Assembly: GCA_964496695.1 (NCBI GenBank)
Contig: CAZCBE010000019.1
Span: 1 to 64,000 of the forward strand
DNA from: SXTU01 sp964496695
GTDB taxonomy: Bacteria; Verrucomicrobiota; Verrucomicrobiia; Limisphaerales; SXTU01
Direction of reading: 5' to 3'
DNA: 64,000 bases
Of the stretch, positions 57,201-64,000 are shown piece by piece. The notes beneath the pieces were generated by a model. The model had not been told where the DNA came from, did not search any database, and worked only from the letters and a program-made list of their open reading frames with translations. The position numbers were made by a program, and so were the translations under genes. Positions within the stretch are counted from its first letter, which is position 1. Each line of letters opens with the position of its first letter.

Positions 57201-60072
57201 GGTGCAGGTGAACTATCAGAACGAACGCAAGTTCGCCGCCGCCGCCTCGGCACTCTCCCGCGCGGGCGCTCAGGTGCTGGATCTGACCTGGCGGCGCGAC
57301 TACGTCCCGGGCGGGGATTCAGGCTGGGAGTCGCTCTCCGTCACGGCGACGAACACGACCCGGCAGGTGCCCACCACCCGGCATTGGGGCGTGGACCAGT
57401 GGGCCTCGCGCACGATGCAGGCGACTTACTTCAACTGGGCGATTGGCAACGCAATCCTCCCGGCAGTGGACCCCGACCCGACGCACGAGGGCATCCAGAA
57501 GGTGGACCGCACCACGGTGCCGGAGCTGCTCGAACTGCCGGAGACGGCGCAGGGCATCCAGCTCTCGCTCGACAACGCCGAAGCGCACGCCACCCCGCTG
57601 GGCCTCTCGGCCGGCAGCCTCGCGTTCGACATCAATCCCAACCAGGTGGTCGGCGCGAATTCCCAGACCCACTTCGAGCAGATCTACGACCGCGCGCGCA
57701 AGGCGCTGAACAACGCCGTGATCTCCTTCGATGACGCGAAGGATGTGACGCGACAGTTGCGGTCCGAGCAGGACAGCCTCGCCGAGTATCAGGCGGCGGT
57801 CACGCGGCAGGAGCAGGCCTACACGAACCAGCTCATCGAACTTTATGGCACGCCCTACACCGATGACATCGGACCCGGCGAGGCCTACGACACCGGCTAC
57901 ACCGGCCCGGATCTCTTCCACTTTGCCTACGTGGACCGGCCCGAGCTGAGCTTCAAAGGCACCTACGAGCCGACCAAGTCCAAGAGCTACACCATTGATT
58001 ACTCCCAGCACGAGCGCCCGATTGTCGAGGACCTGATCGCGAACGTGGTGGCGTTTGCTGCGAAGTATTTCCTCAAGGTGGACGCGCAGTTCGCGGTCCT
58101 GAAATCGCAGGTCCGCACGGTCAAGTTCACATTGGACGCCGACGGCTTCTTCCAGAAGCCCGCCGACTGGACCGGCAAGCGCCAGTCGCCCGGCCAGTTG
58201 CAGGACGCCATCGCGAAAGTCACGCTGGCGCGCAACAACCTCGCGGCGGCCCTGGAGGCCAATGACCGGGCGGCCATGAAGTTTGATCTGACCTGGGGGC
58301 AGTTGTCCGACCGCGCCAAGGAGCAGTTCTATGTGGCCAAGATTGACAAGGGTGTCTCCATCAAGGAGCTGAAGAAGGCCTACACGGACGCGGCCAAGGC
58401 GCTCAAGGACGCGACCACCAAGACCGCCCAGAAGACCACGGAGAAGCTCACCGATGCCGCCGCCACCGCGCCGCCGACGTCGTTGATCGCCGGCGTGGCC
58501 GCCGGTGGTGACGCCACCTCGGGCATCCGCAGCGCCACCAAGGCCGGAGCCGCCACCGGCGAGGTCATCAAGGACGCCGAGGTGATCGCCTCGGACAGCA
58601 CCCAGCGCCTGAAGAACCTGCTGGATGTCGCGAATTCCAACCTCGTCTATCACGCCACGCTCGTGCCCCTGCGGCTCAAGATTCAGAACGCGCCGCTGCT
58701 CAACGACGCGAAGCTCGCGCTGCGGGACATGGACGCCACCATCTTCGAGATCAACAAGCGGGTCGTCGAGCTGGACGAGGCCGTCAACATCTACCGTTCG
58801 CTCGTCGCCAAGGGCCAGCGCATCCTGACCGAGCGCGAAATCTTCCGCCAGCGCACCGCGACGGTGGTGCAGGGCTACCGCACGCGCGATGCCGGCTTCC
58901 GCATCTTCCGGGATGAGAAGCTGGAGCGTTACAAGACGCTCTTCGAGCTGGCCGCGAAATACACCTATCTCACGGCGAACGCCTACGACTACGAGACCGG
59001 CCTGCTCAACACGGAAAAGGGCAAGCGCTTCGTCAACCGCATCATCAACTCCCGCGCGCTGGGCATTGTGAAGAACGGCGAGCCCCAATACGCCGGCAGC
59101 AACACCGGTGACCCCGGCCTCTCCAGCGTGCTGGCGGAGATGAAGGCGGACTGGGAAGTGCTCCGGGGCCGCCTCGGCTTCAACAACCCGACCGCCTACG
59201 GCACCACCGTCTCGCTGCGCACCGAGAATCTCCGCATCGTGACCGGCGCGGAAGGCGACACGACTTGGAAGGATTCACTGAACCAGTCCCGCAAGGCCAA
59301 CCTGCTGGACGACGCGGATGTGAAACGCTACTGCATGCAGATTGATCCGGGCAACGGCCTCCCCGTGCCGGGCCTGGTGGTCGAGTTCAGCACCACGGTC
59401 ACCGACAGCCTCAACCTGTTTGGGCGCGAGCTGGCCGGGGGCGACCACTATTACGACTCCAGCTACTTCGCCACGAAGATCTTCTCCGTGGGCGTGGCGT
59501 TGGAAGGCTATGTGGGCATGGACAGCCCGGCGGCGAACGGTTCCTTGGTCAGCTCCTCGGGCAGCACCTCGCCCGCCGATCCCACGACCAGTTTCCTCGA
59601 TCCCCAGGCCCTGGCCGCGACGCCGGGCATCTACCTCATCCCGGTCGGCGCGGATGCGATGCGCAGCCCGCCGCTGGGCGATGTCAGCTCCATCCGCTCG
59701 TGGTCGGTGAACGACATCACCATCCCGCTGCCCTTCAACATCGGCGGCTCCGAGTTCTCCACCAAGCCGCTCTACACGTCGAGCGACTCGCTCACGGAGC
59801 CGCTCTTCGGCCTGCGGAAGCACGCGACCTTCCGGCCCGTGGCCACGACGGCCGCCTTCACCAGCAACATCTACGGCGGCGGCGGGCAGTTGCAGCAGTC
59901 GCAGTTCACCAACACCCGCTTGATCGGCCGCTCGGTCTGGAACACCAAGTGGAAGCTGGTGATCCCCGGCTACAAGCTCCTCCACGACCCGAACGACGGC
60001 CTCGACCGTTTCGTGAACACGGTCAAGGACATCAAGCTCCACTACGTGACTTACTCCTACTCGGGCAACTGA
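51250..60072 (+). CDS. giant exported protein (2,940 residues), function unknown
   Basis: ATG 51250 begins a signal peptide (MKNLIRLFPGVIALLAGVAV, then VRGQ). No named domain is recognised. Visible structure includes two Trp-rich repeats at about 440 (WWPSRFVRYRQVWPADAARY) and 672 (WWYRGNVTDEVNGFNKTYWP). A Ca-binding-like DANGDNNGDGNS loop lies near 1101. Charged helical or coiled-coil stretches lie at about 2160-2200 and 2300-2530 (DATIFEINKRVVELDEAVNI; FRQRTATVVQGYRTRDAGFR). A beta-rich C-terminus ends LHYVTYSYSGN. Cys is nearly absent, typical of large surface proteins. The helical-then-beta C-terminal layout loosely recalls Tc-toxin-type giant proteins, but I cannot show homology. It is probably displayed or secreted with the flanking proteins. 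Confidence 0.9.
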   Translation: MKNLIRLFPGVIALLAGVAVVRGQTTLQDVPSALLHVTTNDFQRGANWQSQRGVPLSSTVGTPAASDGRLPAGQPTPTAGQFQGVVSYGAVTLAANPAILSTVSNFAANAEAINYPRSKDAASGMVRLVLRAQVGASWISQESSLLFGSVIPVPDTDINGSPFTGGVQATNYWAAEPFTTNGHAGAGYYYSPHAKQVFAIQAGDVRLTWRRSTPLPNAVDDPPADYAGNENVRYALIAGQYYQLLPSQLVTSEGAFKLTRKMYWTEGIFAATGQRISVPSSVVKDVKVGYNSVFPQYVASNEVFVASGSSSPFGTNSVLLDTRTLWLDNGFITAYNKEGRVFVELLGNTVATGVREHLGYELLDVTREPVVEDVTTELGERLTAYPNNSPSDAGLRPAPLVNLFGPNYVYQRYVGTDGALELYATRVTPELNSSKAHWLQQGIAGIWWPSRFVRYRQVWPADAARYSHYIRPTLSDEPSAQATAIQVPVENTPTIEYEDPTDMIRSKLTPDLKFYTYLDSNYPALRTLIRYSSGDKVAFERVFSWLDRNLRTTNFAGSVATELSAWDQGSGAFNFADPLKGPRVVDTYAWVGQRLTPPAGEPVTLKIAPDGEPAANAASVYLAGFIRTNQGTGFSVTAYRNPFELGFSEASAGSIIPITASNNNATLEVWWYRGNVTDEVNGFNKTYWPSTLARYNVLWPTSSPNAREIILASNAGSEALTSLEAKGALYFQNDPTQFGYNPNEEHALLQGGQAWALRDDLNLTNTVGYSSHPYVLLEYTDADGRPSMTPFQVLREKGNVIFDYTRSAGTSLQAPMPLPLLERPLGTKVIGTPPRSLNVEIQQEVVASATVTEASGFSHVTLTTGRRHFFQPYERLSLQNVPAQGAPTSRWLYTTNASGGALQASGFVSSTMPTELGIWTAGAQPGDLTKYRFRVTSLAGLTQGQQIVVLRSSLHTNWLATIAGTGVVTGDSYVEIQFVGNTPTDAQSGTILLQPDPGLTANSFTGWRLAYEPLSEVISDPVARARFASFTYQDRKGDVWFYRGPHSAEAGGKMVMQFYYKTLEGFYFPSLAFDAQPSVGIITPYLRSRNPDGSFLGDPVLGDANGDNNGDGNSLGIAYRPVWPDSVPVLMMAESLTMPKRGLPSVRGQTSINLLYQQPQFTGGLGAQAAVLHDPTREKQFKLAAKTSVGSLNKVPDSVRTSSYQGLLYFPNLPPHLVERFFYDPNRGVNGAIVLRGQFKQEIVGDSYLLLNVLGPQDSQALRDLCIGSDPLKSQWDSAVANGLTTTMEKFVEDPGRPGTFKAGASEVVGPGTLAQAKDQDVAVDSYALTATGPGTGYVTMVMGDGSAFTPAGEPVSIQIIKVVDTLYPGQLKIVKPSNPLSEMLTLQQVVDLGGKVDDFEFEWLIAAPVQGVPPTVYQNTRRLLLGDGTWKHLRFPLTTDQPATVQFTDPTRVIAEVTTAVTPISLIPFATVGTNDGKLSFVLPPGQPQTIKPGTPLVVRDPQGNEFTATLTSIAGTTYQAQPATNLFVTLDADQENVPESLAVLQLYERAVATQPQSVVFREFTLNDATDYSQYFLSLDLDPTLGAKVYLDGQLVAIANLGSIDTEPSVAPGSFTPLARAYLLGPDQFSGGTRTNGQTIHRVAVEFFSGALPGALLDFNLRLEAYESVDQTAQPGTQWLALDPSKFRDKVRAILGTGADVRALSDNYVLARYRATNVTHASYSRGWSRWTEPQLAEGWIKRVLAGINPFNQRVTDLFNNSVNTDVSILTQAGKRWEGDVALNLESINNYGLIEIYETVLRRGRSISIDSGINYGPANDALLLAATYLNDLYMMLGNEAWADSANPTIGIGTKDPANGDIATALFAFRGQVATLLEEELALLRGRDDFLQPGVQAQPVYNRMFWNYTRGIDAGEVVYALNYNIKPLAGSASIDAAGAAHMYPQGHGDAYGHYLTAIKEFTALFISPNFDWVPHSEAVTVLGQPVQVNYQNERKFAAAASALSRAGAQVLDLTWRRDYVPGGDSGWESLSVTATNTTRQVPTTRHWGVDQWASRTMQATYFNWAIGNAILPAVDPDPTHEGIQKVDRTTVPELLELPETAQGIQLSLDNAEAHATPLGLSAGSLAFDINPNQVVGANSQTHFEQIYDRARKALNNAVISFDDAKDVTRQLRSEQDSLAEYQAAVTRQEQAYTNQLIELYGTPYTDDIGPGEAYDTGYTGPDLFHFAYVDRPELSFKGTYEPTKSKSYTIDYSQHERPIVEDLIANVVAFAAKYFLKVDAQFAVLKSQVRTVKFTLDADGFFQKPADWTGKRQSPGQLQDAIAKVTLARNNLAAALEANDRAAMKFDLTWGQLSDRAKEQFYVAKIDKGVSIKELKKAYTDAAKALKDATTKTAQKTTEKLTDAAATAPPTSLIAGVAAGGDATSGIRSATKAGAATGEVIKDAEVIASDSTQRLKNLLDVANSNLVYHATLVPLRLKIQNAPLLNDAKLALRDMDATIFEINKRVVELDEAVNIYRSLVAKGQRILTEREIFRQRTATVVQGYRTRDAGFRIFRDEKLERYKTLFELAAKYTYLTANAYDYETGLLNTEKGKRFVNRIINSRALGIVKNGEPQYAGSNTGDPGLSSVLAEMKADWEVLRGRLGFNNPTAYGTTVSLRTENLRIVTGAEGDTTWKDSLNQSRKANLLDDADVKRYCMQIDPGNGLPVPGLVVEFSTTVTDSLNLFGRELAGGDHYYDSSYFATKIFSVGVALEGYVGMDSPAANGSLVSSSGSTSPADPTTSFLDPQALAATPGIYLIPVGADAMRSPPLGDVSSIRSWSVNDITIPLPFNIGGSEFSTKPLYTSSDSLTEPLFGLRKHATFRPVATTAAFTSNIYGGGGQLQQSQFTNTRLIGRSVWNTKWKLVIPGYKLLHDPNDGLDRFVNTVKDIKLHYVTYSYSGN

Positions 60073-60095
60073 GGCTGCGAACCATTCTTCCTCCT

Positions 60096-60953
60096 ATGAA
60101 CCGTTCCTCTTCCCTCACCTCGGTGCTCCGGTGCGCCGTGGTCGCACTGGTGCTGGCTGCCGCCGGTCTGGCGCAGGCCTTCCCGCCCGCGCTGCCACAC
60201 ACCATCTATGGCATGGCGCGTGACGAATACGGCAACCCGCTCCGCACCAACGCCACCATCATCCTGACCACCTCCGCCGGGGTTTCCGTGTCCTGCGTCG
60301 TGGACCCCGAGGATGAACCGGGCGTGAACTTCCGGCTGACCGTGCCGCTTGATTCCGGGGTCAAGAGCGACATCTACAAGAACGGCGTCCTGCAGCCTGC
60401 GGTGCCCTTCCGCATCCGCGTCAGCATCAACAACGCCACGTTCCTGCCGCTTGAAATGGCCGGCGACTACTCGCTCCTCGGCCAGCCGGGCAAGAAGACG
60501 CGCATTGATCTCACGCTGGGCGAGGACACCAATGGCAACGGCCTGCCGGATGCCTGGGAGCGCGCCATCATCGCCGCCCGGGGCTGGAACCTGGGATTGA
60601 ACGGCCTGGATGCGAACTCCTCCCCGGGCAAGAACGGGGTGAGCCTCCTGCAGGAATACGTCGCGGGCACCTATGGCTTCGAGGACGGCAACGGCCTGAA
60701 TCTCGCCATCGCCCGGGTCGAGTCCGGCACGCCGGTGCTGGAGTTCCTCGCCGTGCGCGGCCGCACCTACACCATCGTCGGCTCCGCCAGCCTGAAGACG
60801 TGGGCGCCGATTCCGTTCCGCGTGCTCCTGCCCGACGGGGGGGGCGAATCCGTGAGCAGCTATCTTTCCACCGAGGTGCGGCTGTTGCAGGTGGCGGTGC
60901 CGGCCCCGGCCACCGGGGCGGCCCCGCTCTTCTACAAACTCCAGATCCAATAA
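60096..60953 (+). CDS. exported protein with a Ca-binding-type loop, function unknown
   Basis: This protein has 285 residues. The signal peptide is CAVVALVLAAAGLAQA. The mature part begins FPPALPHTIYGMARDEYGNP, a beta-sandwich-like domain reminiscent of carboxypeptidase-regulatory folds. A loop EDTNGNGLPDAWE has the thrombospondin-3/EF-hand-like Ca-binding pattern that is common just before C-terminal domains in Verrucomicrobiota secreted proteins. It continues with GLDANSSPGKNGVSLLQEYV. The C-terminal part (LEFLAVRGRTYTIVGSASLK) matches the short beta domain often found at the end of such proteins. It starts 23 bases after the giant gene, so the two are likely co-expressed partners. Confidence 0.8.
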   Translation: MNRSSSLTSVLRCAVVALVLAAAGLAQAFPPALPHTIYGMARDEYGNPLRTNATIILTTSAGVSVSCVVDPEDEPGVNFRLTVPLDSGVKSDIYKNGVLQPAVPFRIRVSINNATFLPLEMAGDYSLLGQPGKKTRIDLTLGEDTNGNGLPDAWERAIIAARGWNLGLNGLDANSSPGKNGVSLLQEYVAGTYGFEDGNGLNLAIARVESGTPVLEFLAVRGRTYTIVGSASLKTWAPIPFRVLLPDGGGESVSSYLSTEVRLLQVAVPAPATGAAPLFYKLQIQ

Positions 60954-60960
60954 GGCTCCG

Positions 60961-61554
60961 ATGCGCCGGATGGTTTGCCATACGTTTGCCGGGTTGCTCT
61001 TGGTCGGCGCGGCCGTCTTCACGGGGTGCTCGCGGACTGAGCCGGCGGCCCCGCCGGAGGTTCCCCGCGCTGCGCTGGTCTTGAAGGAAGGTCGCCTGTA
61101 TCGCCCGGCGCAGTCCGCGCCCTTCACCGGGACGGTGGTGGAGCATTACTCGCCTGGCCGGCTGCAATCGCGCTCCGTCATTTCCAACGGCCTGCTGCAC
61201 GGGTTGTCCGAAGGCTGGCACACGAACGGTGTCCGGCAGGTCACGGAGAATTTTGTCGGCGGCGTGTCCGAGGGCGTGCGGGTCAAGTGGTATCCCAGCG
61301 GGGCAAAACAGTCGGAGGCCGCCATTGCCGGGGGCAAGCTCAACGGCACCTTCCGGCGCTGGCATGAGAATGGCCGGCTCGCCGAGCAGATTGAATTGCG
61401 GGACGACCAGCCGCATGGCGAGTCGCTCGCCTATCATCCCGGCGGCAGCCTCAGGACGCGGGTCCGTCTGGAGCGTGGCCAGGTCGTCGCCACGGAAACC
61501 TTCAAGGAGGGCGAGGTGCCCGGGCCCCCCGTGCTGACGGCGGCGGCGAAATGA
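60961..61554 (+). CDS. lipoprotein with MORN-variant repeats (YwqK-like)
   Basis: This 197-residue predicted lipoprotein has the signal CHTFAGLLLVGAAVFTGCSR with lipobox Cys near residue 23. The body is made of about five short repeats of the MORN-variant type, each with G-x-x-x-W/Y-x-x-G/N: GLSEGWHTNGVRQVTENFVG, GVSEGVRVKWYPSGAKQSEA, GKLNGTFRRWHENGRLAEQI and QPHGESLAYHPGGSLRTRVR. These repeats define the 'YwqK family antitoxin' annotation, but no toxin is seen, and here a structural or anchoring role on the envelope is more likely. It starts seven bases after the previous gene. Confidence 0.85.
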   Translation: MRRMVCHTFAGLLLVGAAVFTGCSRTEPAAPPEVPRAALVLKEGRLYRPAQSAPFTGTVVEHYSPGRLQSRSVISNGLLHGLSEGWHTNGVRQVTENFVGGVSEGVRVKWYPSGAKQSEAAIAGGKLNGTFRRWHENGRLAEQIELRDDQPHGESLAYHPGGSLRTRVRLERGQVVATETFKEGEVPGPPVLTAAAK

Positions 61555-61564
61555 GGCCGACGCC

Positions 61565-64000
61565 GTGAACCGCACCCTCTCCATCTGGCTCCTGTCCCTG
61601 ATGGCGCTGGCCGGCACGGCCGCTGCCCAGTCACTGGACCTCACCCGCTCCCGCCTGTCCGGCGGCGGCGGCGCGAGCACGGGCGGGCAGTTCACGCTGT
61701 TCAGCACCGTGGGCCAGGCGGAGGCCGGGCCGAAACTGCTCGGCGGTTCGTATGCGATTGACACCGCGTTCCTGAGCGCGGCGATTGACAGTTCGATTCC
61801 CATCGTGGTCTTCGCGCAGGGCGTGGTGACCGTCACTGAGGATGCCGGGGCGCAGACCCGGGCCGCTTTCACCACGTTTCTGCCCGGCCAGGCCGGTGAA
61901 CCCGCCCAGCCGCCCACCTATCAGTTGGCGAACAACAATGCCGCGCTCTTCAGCACGGCACCCGCCATGGCGACCGACCGCACGCTCAGCTTCACCCCCG
62001 CGCTGAACGCCTCGGGCAGCGCGACGGTGACGGTGGTGGCACGGCTGAGCGGAGTGGACGTGGCGACGAATTCCTTTTCAATTGTCGTCCTGCCGGTGAA
62101 TGACGCGCCGGTCGTTACCCTCGCCGGCAACGTGACCGTGCTGGAGGACGCCGGAGCGCAGAGCCTGGCGGCCTTTGCCACGTTCACCCCGGGCCCCGCC
62201 GATGAGTCCATCCAGACGCCCGCCTACACGCTCACGACGGACAACGCGGCGCTTTTCACCACGGCCCCAGCCATTGCGGTGGACGGCACGCTGACCTTTA
62301 CGGCGGCAGCCAACGCGAACGGTTCGGCCACGGTGACGGTCGTCACCAGCGACGGCGGGGGCACCGCCAACGGCGGCGTGGACCGTGCAACGAACACCTT
62401 CACCCTCACGGTCACCGCCGTGAACGATCCACCCGCGGCCACCTACGCCATGAGCACGGTGACGGTGTTCGAGGATGCCGGGGCGCAGACCCTGGCGGCC
62501 TTCGCCACGTTCACCGCCGGTCCGGCGGATGAATCCGCCCAGACGGCGAGTTACACTCTCGCCGTGGACAACGCGGCCTTGTTCAGCACCGCCCCCGCGA
62601 TTGCACCCAACGGCACGCTGACCTTCACCTCCGCCGCAAATGCCAACGGTTCCGCCACTGTGACGGTCATCGTGGCGGACAGTGGTGGTGCCGCCAACGG
62701 AGGCGTGGACCGCAGCACCAACACTTTCGCGATCACGGTCACACCCGTGAACGACGCGCCAGCAGTCACCTACGCCATGAACAACGTGGTGGTTCTGGAG
62801 GACGCGGGCGGCCAGACCCTCACGAGCTTCGCCACGTTCACTGCGGGTCCGGCGGATGAGTCCGCGCAGACGGCGAGTTATTCCCTCACTGCGAACAACG
62901 CCGCCCTGTTCAGCGTGCCGCCCGCCATTGCGCCCAACGGGACATTGACCTTCACTCCCGCCGCAAATGCCAATGGCTCCGCCACGATGACGGTCATCGT
63001 GGCCGACAACGGCGGCACCGCGAACAACGGCGCGGATCGCAGCACCAACAGCTTCATCATCACGGTGACTCCGGTGAATGACCCGCCCGTGGTGACCCTC
63101 GCCCTCGGCACCGTGACCGTGCTCGAAGACGCGGGCGCGCAGAGCCTCGGCGCTTTCGCGAGCTTCTCAACCGGCCCGGCCGACGAAGCGGCCCAGGCGC
63201 TCGTCGGCTACACCGTGGCAAACAACAACGCCTCGCTGTTCGCCACGCCGCCCGCCCTCGCGCTCAATGGCACGCTCACGTTCACGCCCGCCGCCCATGC
63301 CAATGGCAGCGCGACGATCACGGTCATCGCGCAGGACAGTGGCGGAACGGTCAACAACGGCGTGGACCAGACGACCAACACGTTCACCATTTCGGTGACC
63401 GCCGTGAACGACGCGCCGACGATGGCTTTCGCCACCAACCACGTGGTCACACCCAAGGACGCCGGGGCGCAGACGGTCACGGGCTTCGCGCTGTTCACCG
63501 CCGGACCGGCGGACGAGGCGGCGCAGACGGCGGCCTACACCGTCACCACGGACAACGCCGCGCTGTTCAGTGCCGCTCCGGCCATCGCACCAGACGGTTC
63601 CCTGACTTACACCACCGCGCCGGCCGCGGAGGGCATGGCCGCCGTCACCGTGGTGGTGCAGGACAACGGCGGCACGGCCAATGGCGGGGCGGACAAGGCG
63701 ACCAACACCTTCAACCTCACCGTGCTTTCGTTCGCCGCGGCCGAGGACATCTACACGGTGGTCGAGGACGGTTCGCTCGTGGTTCCCGCCGGGAGCGGCG
63801 TGCTGGCCAACGACATCGGCACCACGTTGCGCGCACTGCTCGTGACCACGACCACGCATGGGGTGTTGGCCTTAAACCTCAATGGCTCGTTCACCTATCA
63901 GCCCGCCGCCGACTTCAACGGCCCGGACACGTTCACCTATCAGGCCACGAACAGCGCGAACACCTCGGCGGTGACGACCGTGACCCTCATGGTGAAGCCG
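61565..64000 (+). CDS. tandem Ig/cadherin-like repeat protein, 3' end beyond the window
   Basis: The open frame runs 812 codons from GTG 61565 to the window end without a stop; the carboxyl end is missing. A signal peptide (LSIWLLSLMALAGTAAAQ) is followed by a short domain (RLSGGGGASTGGQFTLFSTV). Six tandem repeats start at about 61838, 62144, 62471, 62798, 63125 and 63455, four spaced exactly 327 bp (109 residues). Each reads VTVLEDAGAQ, AFATFTPGPADES, DNAALF, GTLTFTAAANANGSATVTVV and VNDPP. A Big_9/tandem-95-type domain (AEDIYTVVEDGSLVVPAGSG to FNGPDTFTYQATNSANTSAV) ends the visible part. It is probably a cell-surface adhesin or stalk. Confidence 0.9.
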   Translation, partial: MNRTLSIWLLSLMALAGTAAAQSLDLTRSRLSGGGGASTGGQFTLFSTVGQAEAGPKLLGGSYAIDTAFLSAAIDSSIPIVVFAQGVVTVTEDAGAQTRAAFTTFLPGQAGEPAQPPTYQLANNNAALFSTAPAMATDRTLSFTPALNASGSATVTVVARLSGVDVATNSFSIVVLPVNDAPVVTLAGNVTVLEDAGAQSLAAFATFTPGPADESIQTPAYTLTTDNAALFTTAPAIAVDGTLTFTAAANANGSATVTVVTSDGGGTANGGVDRATNTFTLTVTAVNDPPAATYAMSTVTVFEDAGAQTLAAFATFTAGPADESAQTASYTLAVDNAALFSTAPAIAPNGTLTFTSAANANGSATVTVIVADSGGAANGGVDRSTNTFAITVTPVNDAPAVTYAMNNVVVLEDAGGQTLTSFATFTAGPADESAQTASYSLTANNAALFSVPPAIAPNGTLTFTPAANANGSATMTVIVADNGGTANNGADRSTNSFIITVTPVNDPPVVTLALGTVTVLEDAGAQSLGAFASFSTGPADEAAQALVGYTVANNNASLFATPPALALNGTLTFTPAAHANGSATITVIAQDSGGTVNNGVDQTTNTFTISVTAVNDAPTMAFATNHVVTPKDAGAQTVTGFALFTAGPADEAAQTAAYTVTTDNAALFSAAPAIAPDGSLTYTTAPAAEGMAAVTVVVQDNGGTANGGADKATNTFNLTVLSFAAAEDIYTVVEDGSLVVPAGSGVLANDIGTTLRALLVTTTTHGVLALNLNGSFTYQPAADFNGPDTFTYQATNSANTSAVTTVTLMVKP

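Noticed and set aside
60961..61554. YwqK-like gene as the antitoxin of a toxin-antitoxin pair
   Set aside because: It has a lipoprotein signal and no adjacent toxin gene; MORN-type repeats alone do not show antitoxin function.

Overview
The window is GC-rich chromosomal DNA from a bacterium of the Verrucomicrobiota/Planctomycetota type, most likely a Verrucomicrobiota of the Pedosphaera/Limisphaera kind. This is inferred from gene content: a PSCyt1/DUF1549/DUF1553 cytochrome protein beside a DUF1501 protein, Tat-exported Gfo/Idh/MocA oxidoreductases, a CE15 glucuronoyl esterase, prepilin-like proteins with an H-X9-DG-type tail, a kinase fused to FGE-sulfatase domains, and many kelch-type secreted proteins. 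No rRNA is present; one tRNA-His (GTG) is.

Layout. 0.3-7 kb: MacB-type permease (minus), prfB with an intact programmed +1 frameshift, trpC, a receiver-PAS-PP2C regulator and an ArsS-type radical SAM protein. 7-24 kb: exported oxidoreductase, membrane coiled-coil protein, lipoprotein, two esterases, the cytochrome/DUF1501 pair split by a four-helix-bundle gene, an ABC-2-type membrane protein, a prepilin and a Ski2-like helicase. 24.3-28 kb (minus): an oxidoreductase followed by six tandem paralogues of a small pilin-like protein. 28-37.8 kb: HAD hydrolase, membrane protein, glycosyltransferase, lipoprotein methyltransferase, tRNA-His, ECF sigma factor, kinase-FGE fusion and a possible DNA-binding protein. 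38-64 kb: ten co-directional, tightly packed genes for exported proteins: four FQG-domain/kelch proteins, a non-kelch surface protein, a possible SurA-like chaperone, a 2,940-residue giant protein, a Ca-binding-type protein, a MORN-type lipoprotein and a tandem Ig/cadherin-like repeat protein that runs off the window.

The most unusual property is the density of long imperfect palindromes of at least ten unrelated sequence families. They fill nearly every larger intergenic gap, and several lie in frame inside genes. Five consecutive exported-protein genes (39.9-50.3 kb) carry palindromes in the N-terminal region just before the hydrophobic signal segment, and the PSCyt gene carries two more internally. 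One family, with an ATTAGTAATTAGT core, also forms 27-bp inverted repeats immediately bounding the four-helix-bundle gene, like a minimal stem-enclosed cassette. In-frame palindromic elements are known from Rickettsia (RPEs), and stem-enclosed four-helix-bundle genes from 23S rRNA intervening sequences. The combination here, and its concentration in signal-peptide regions, deserves attention.
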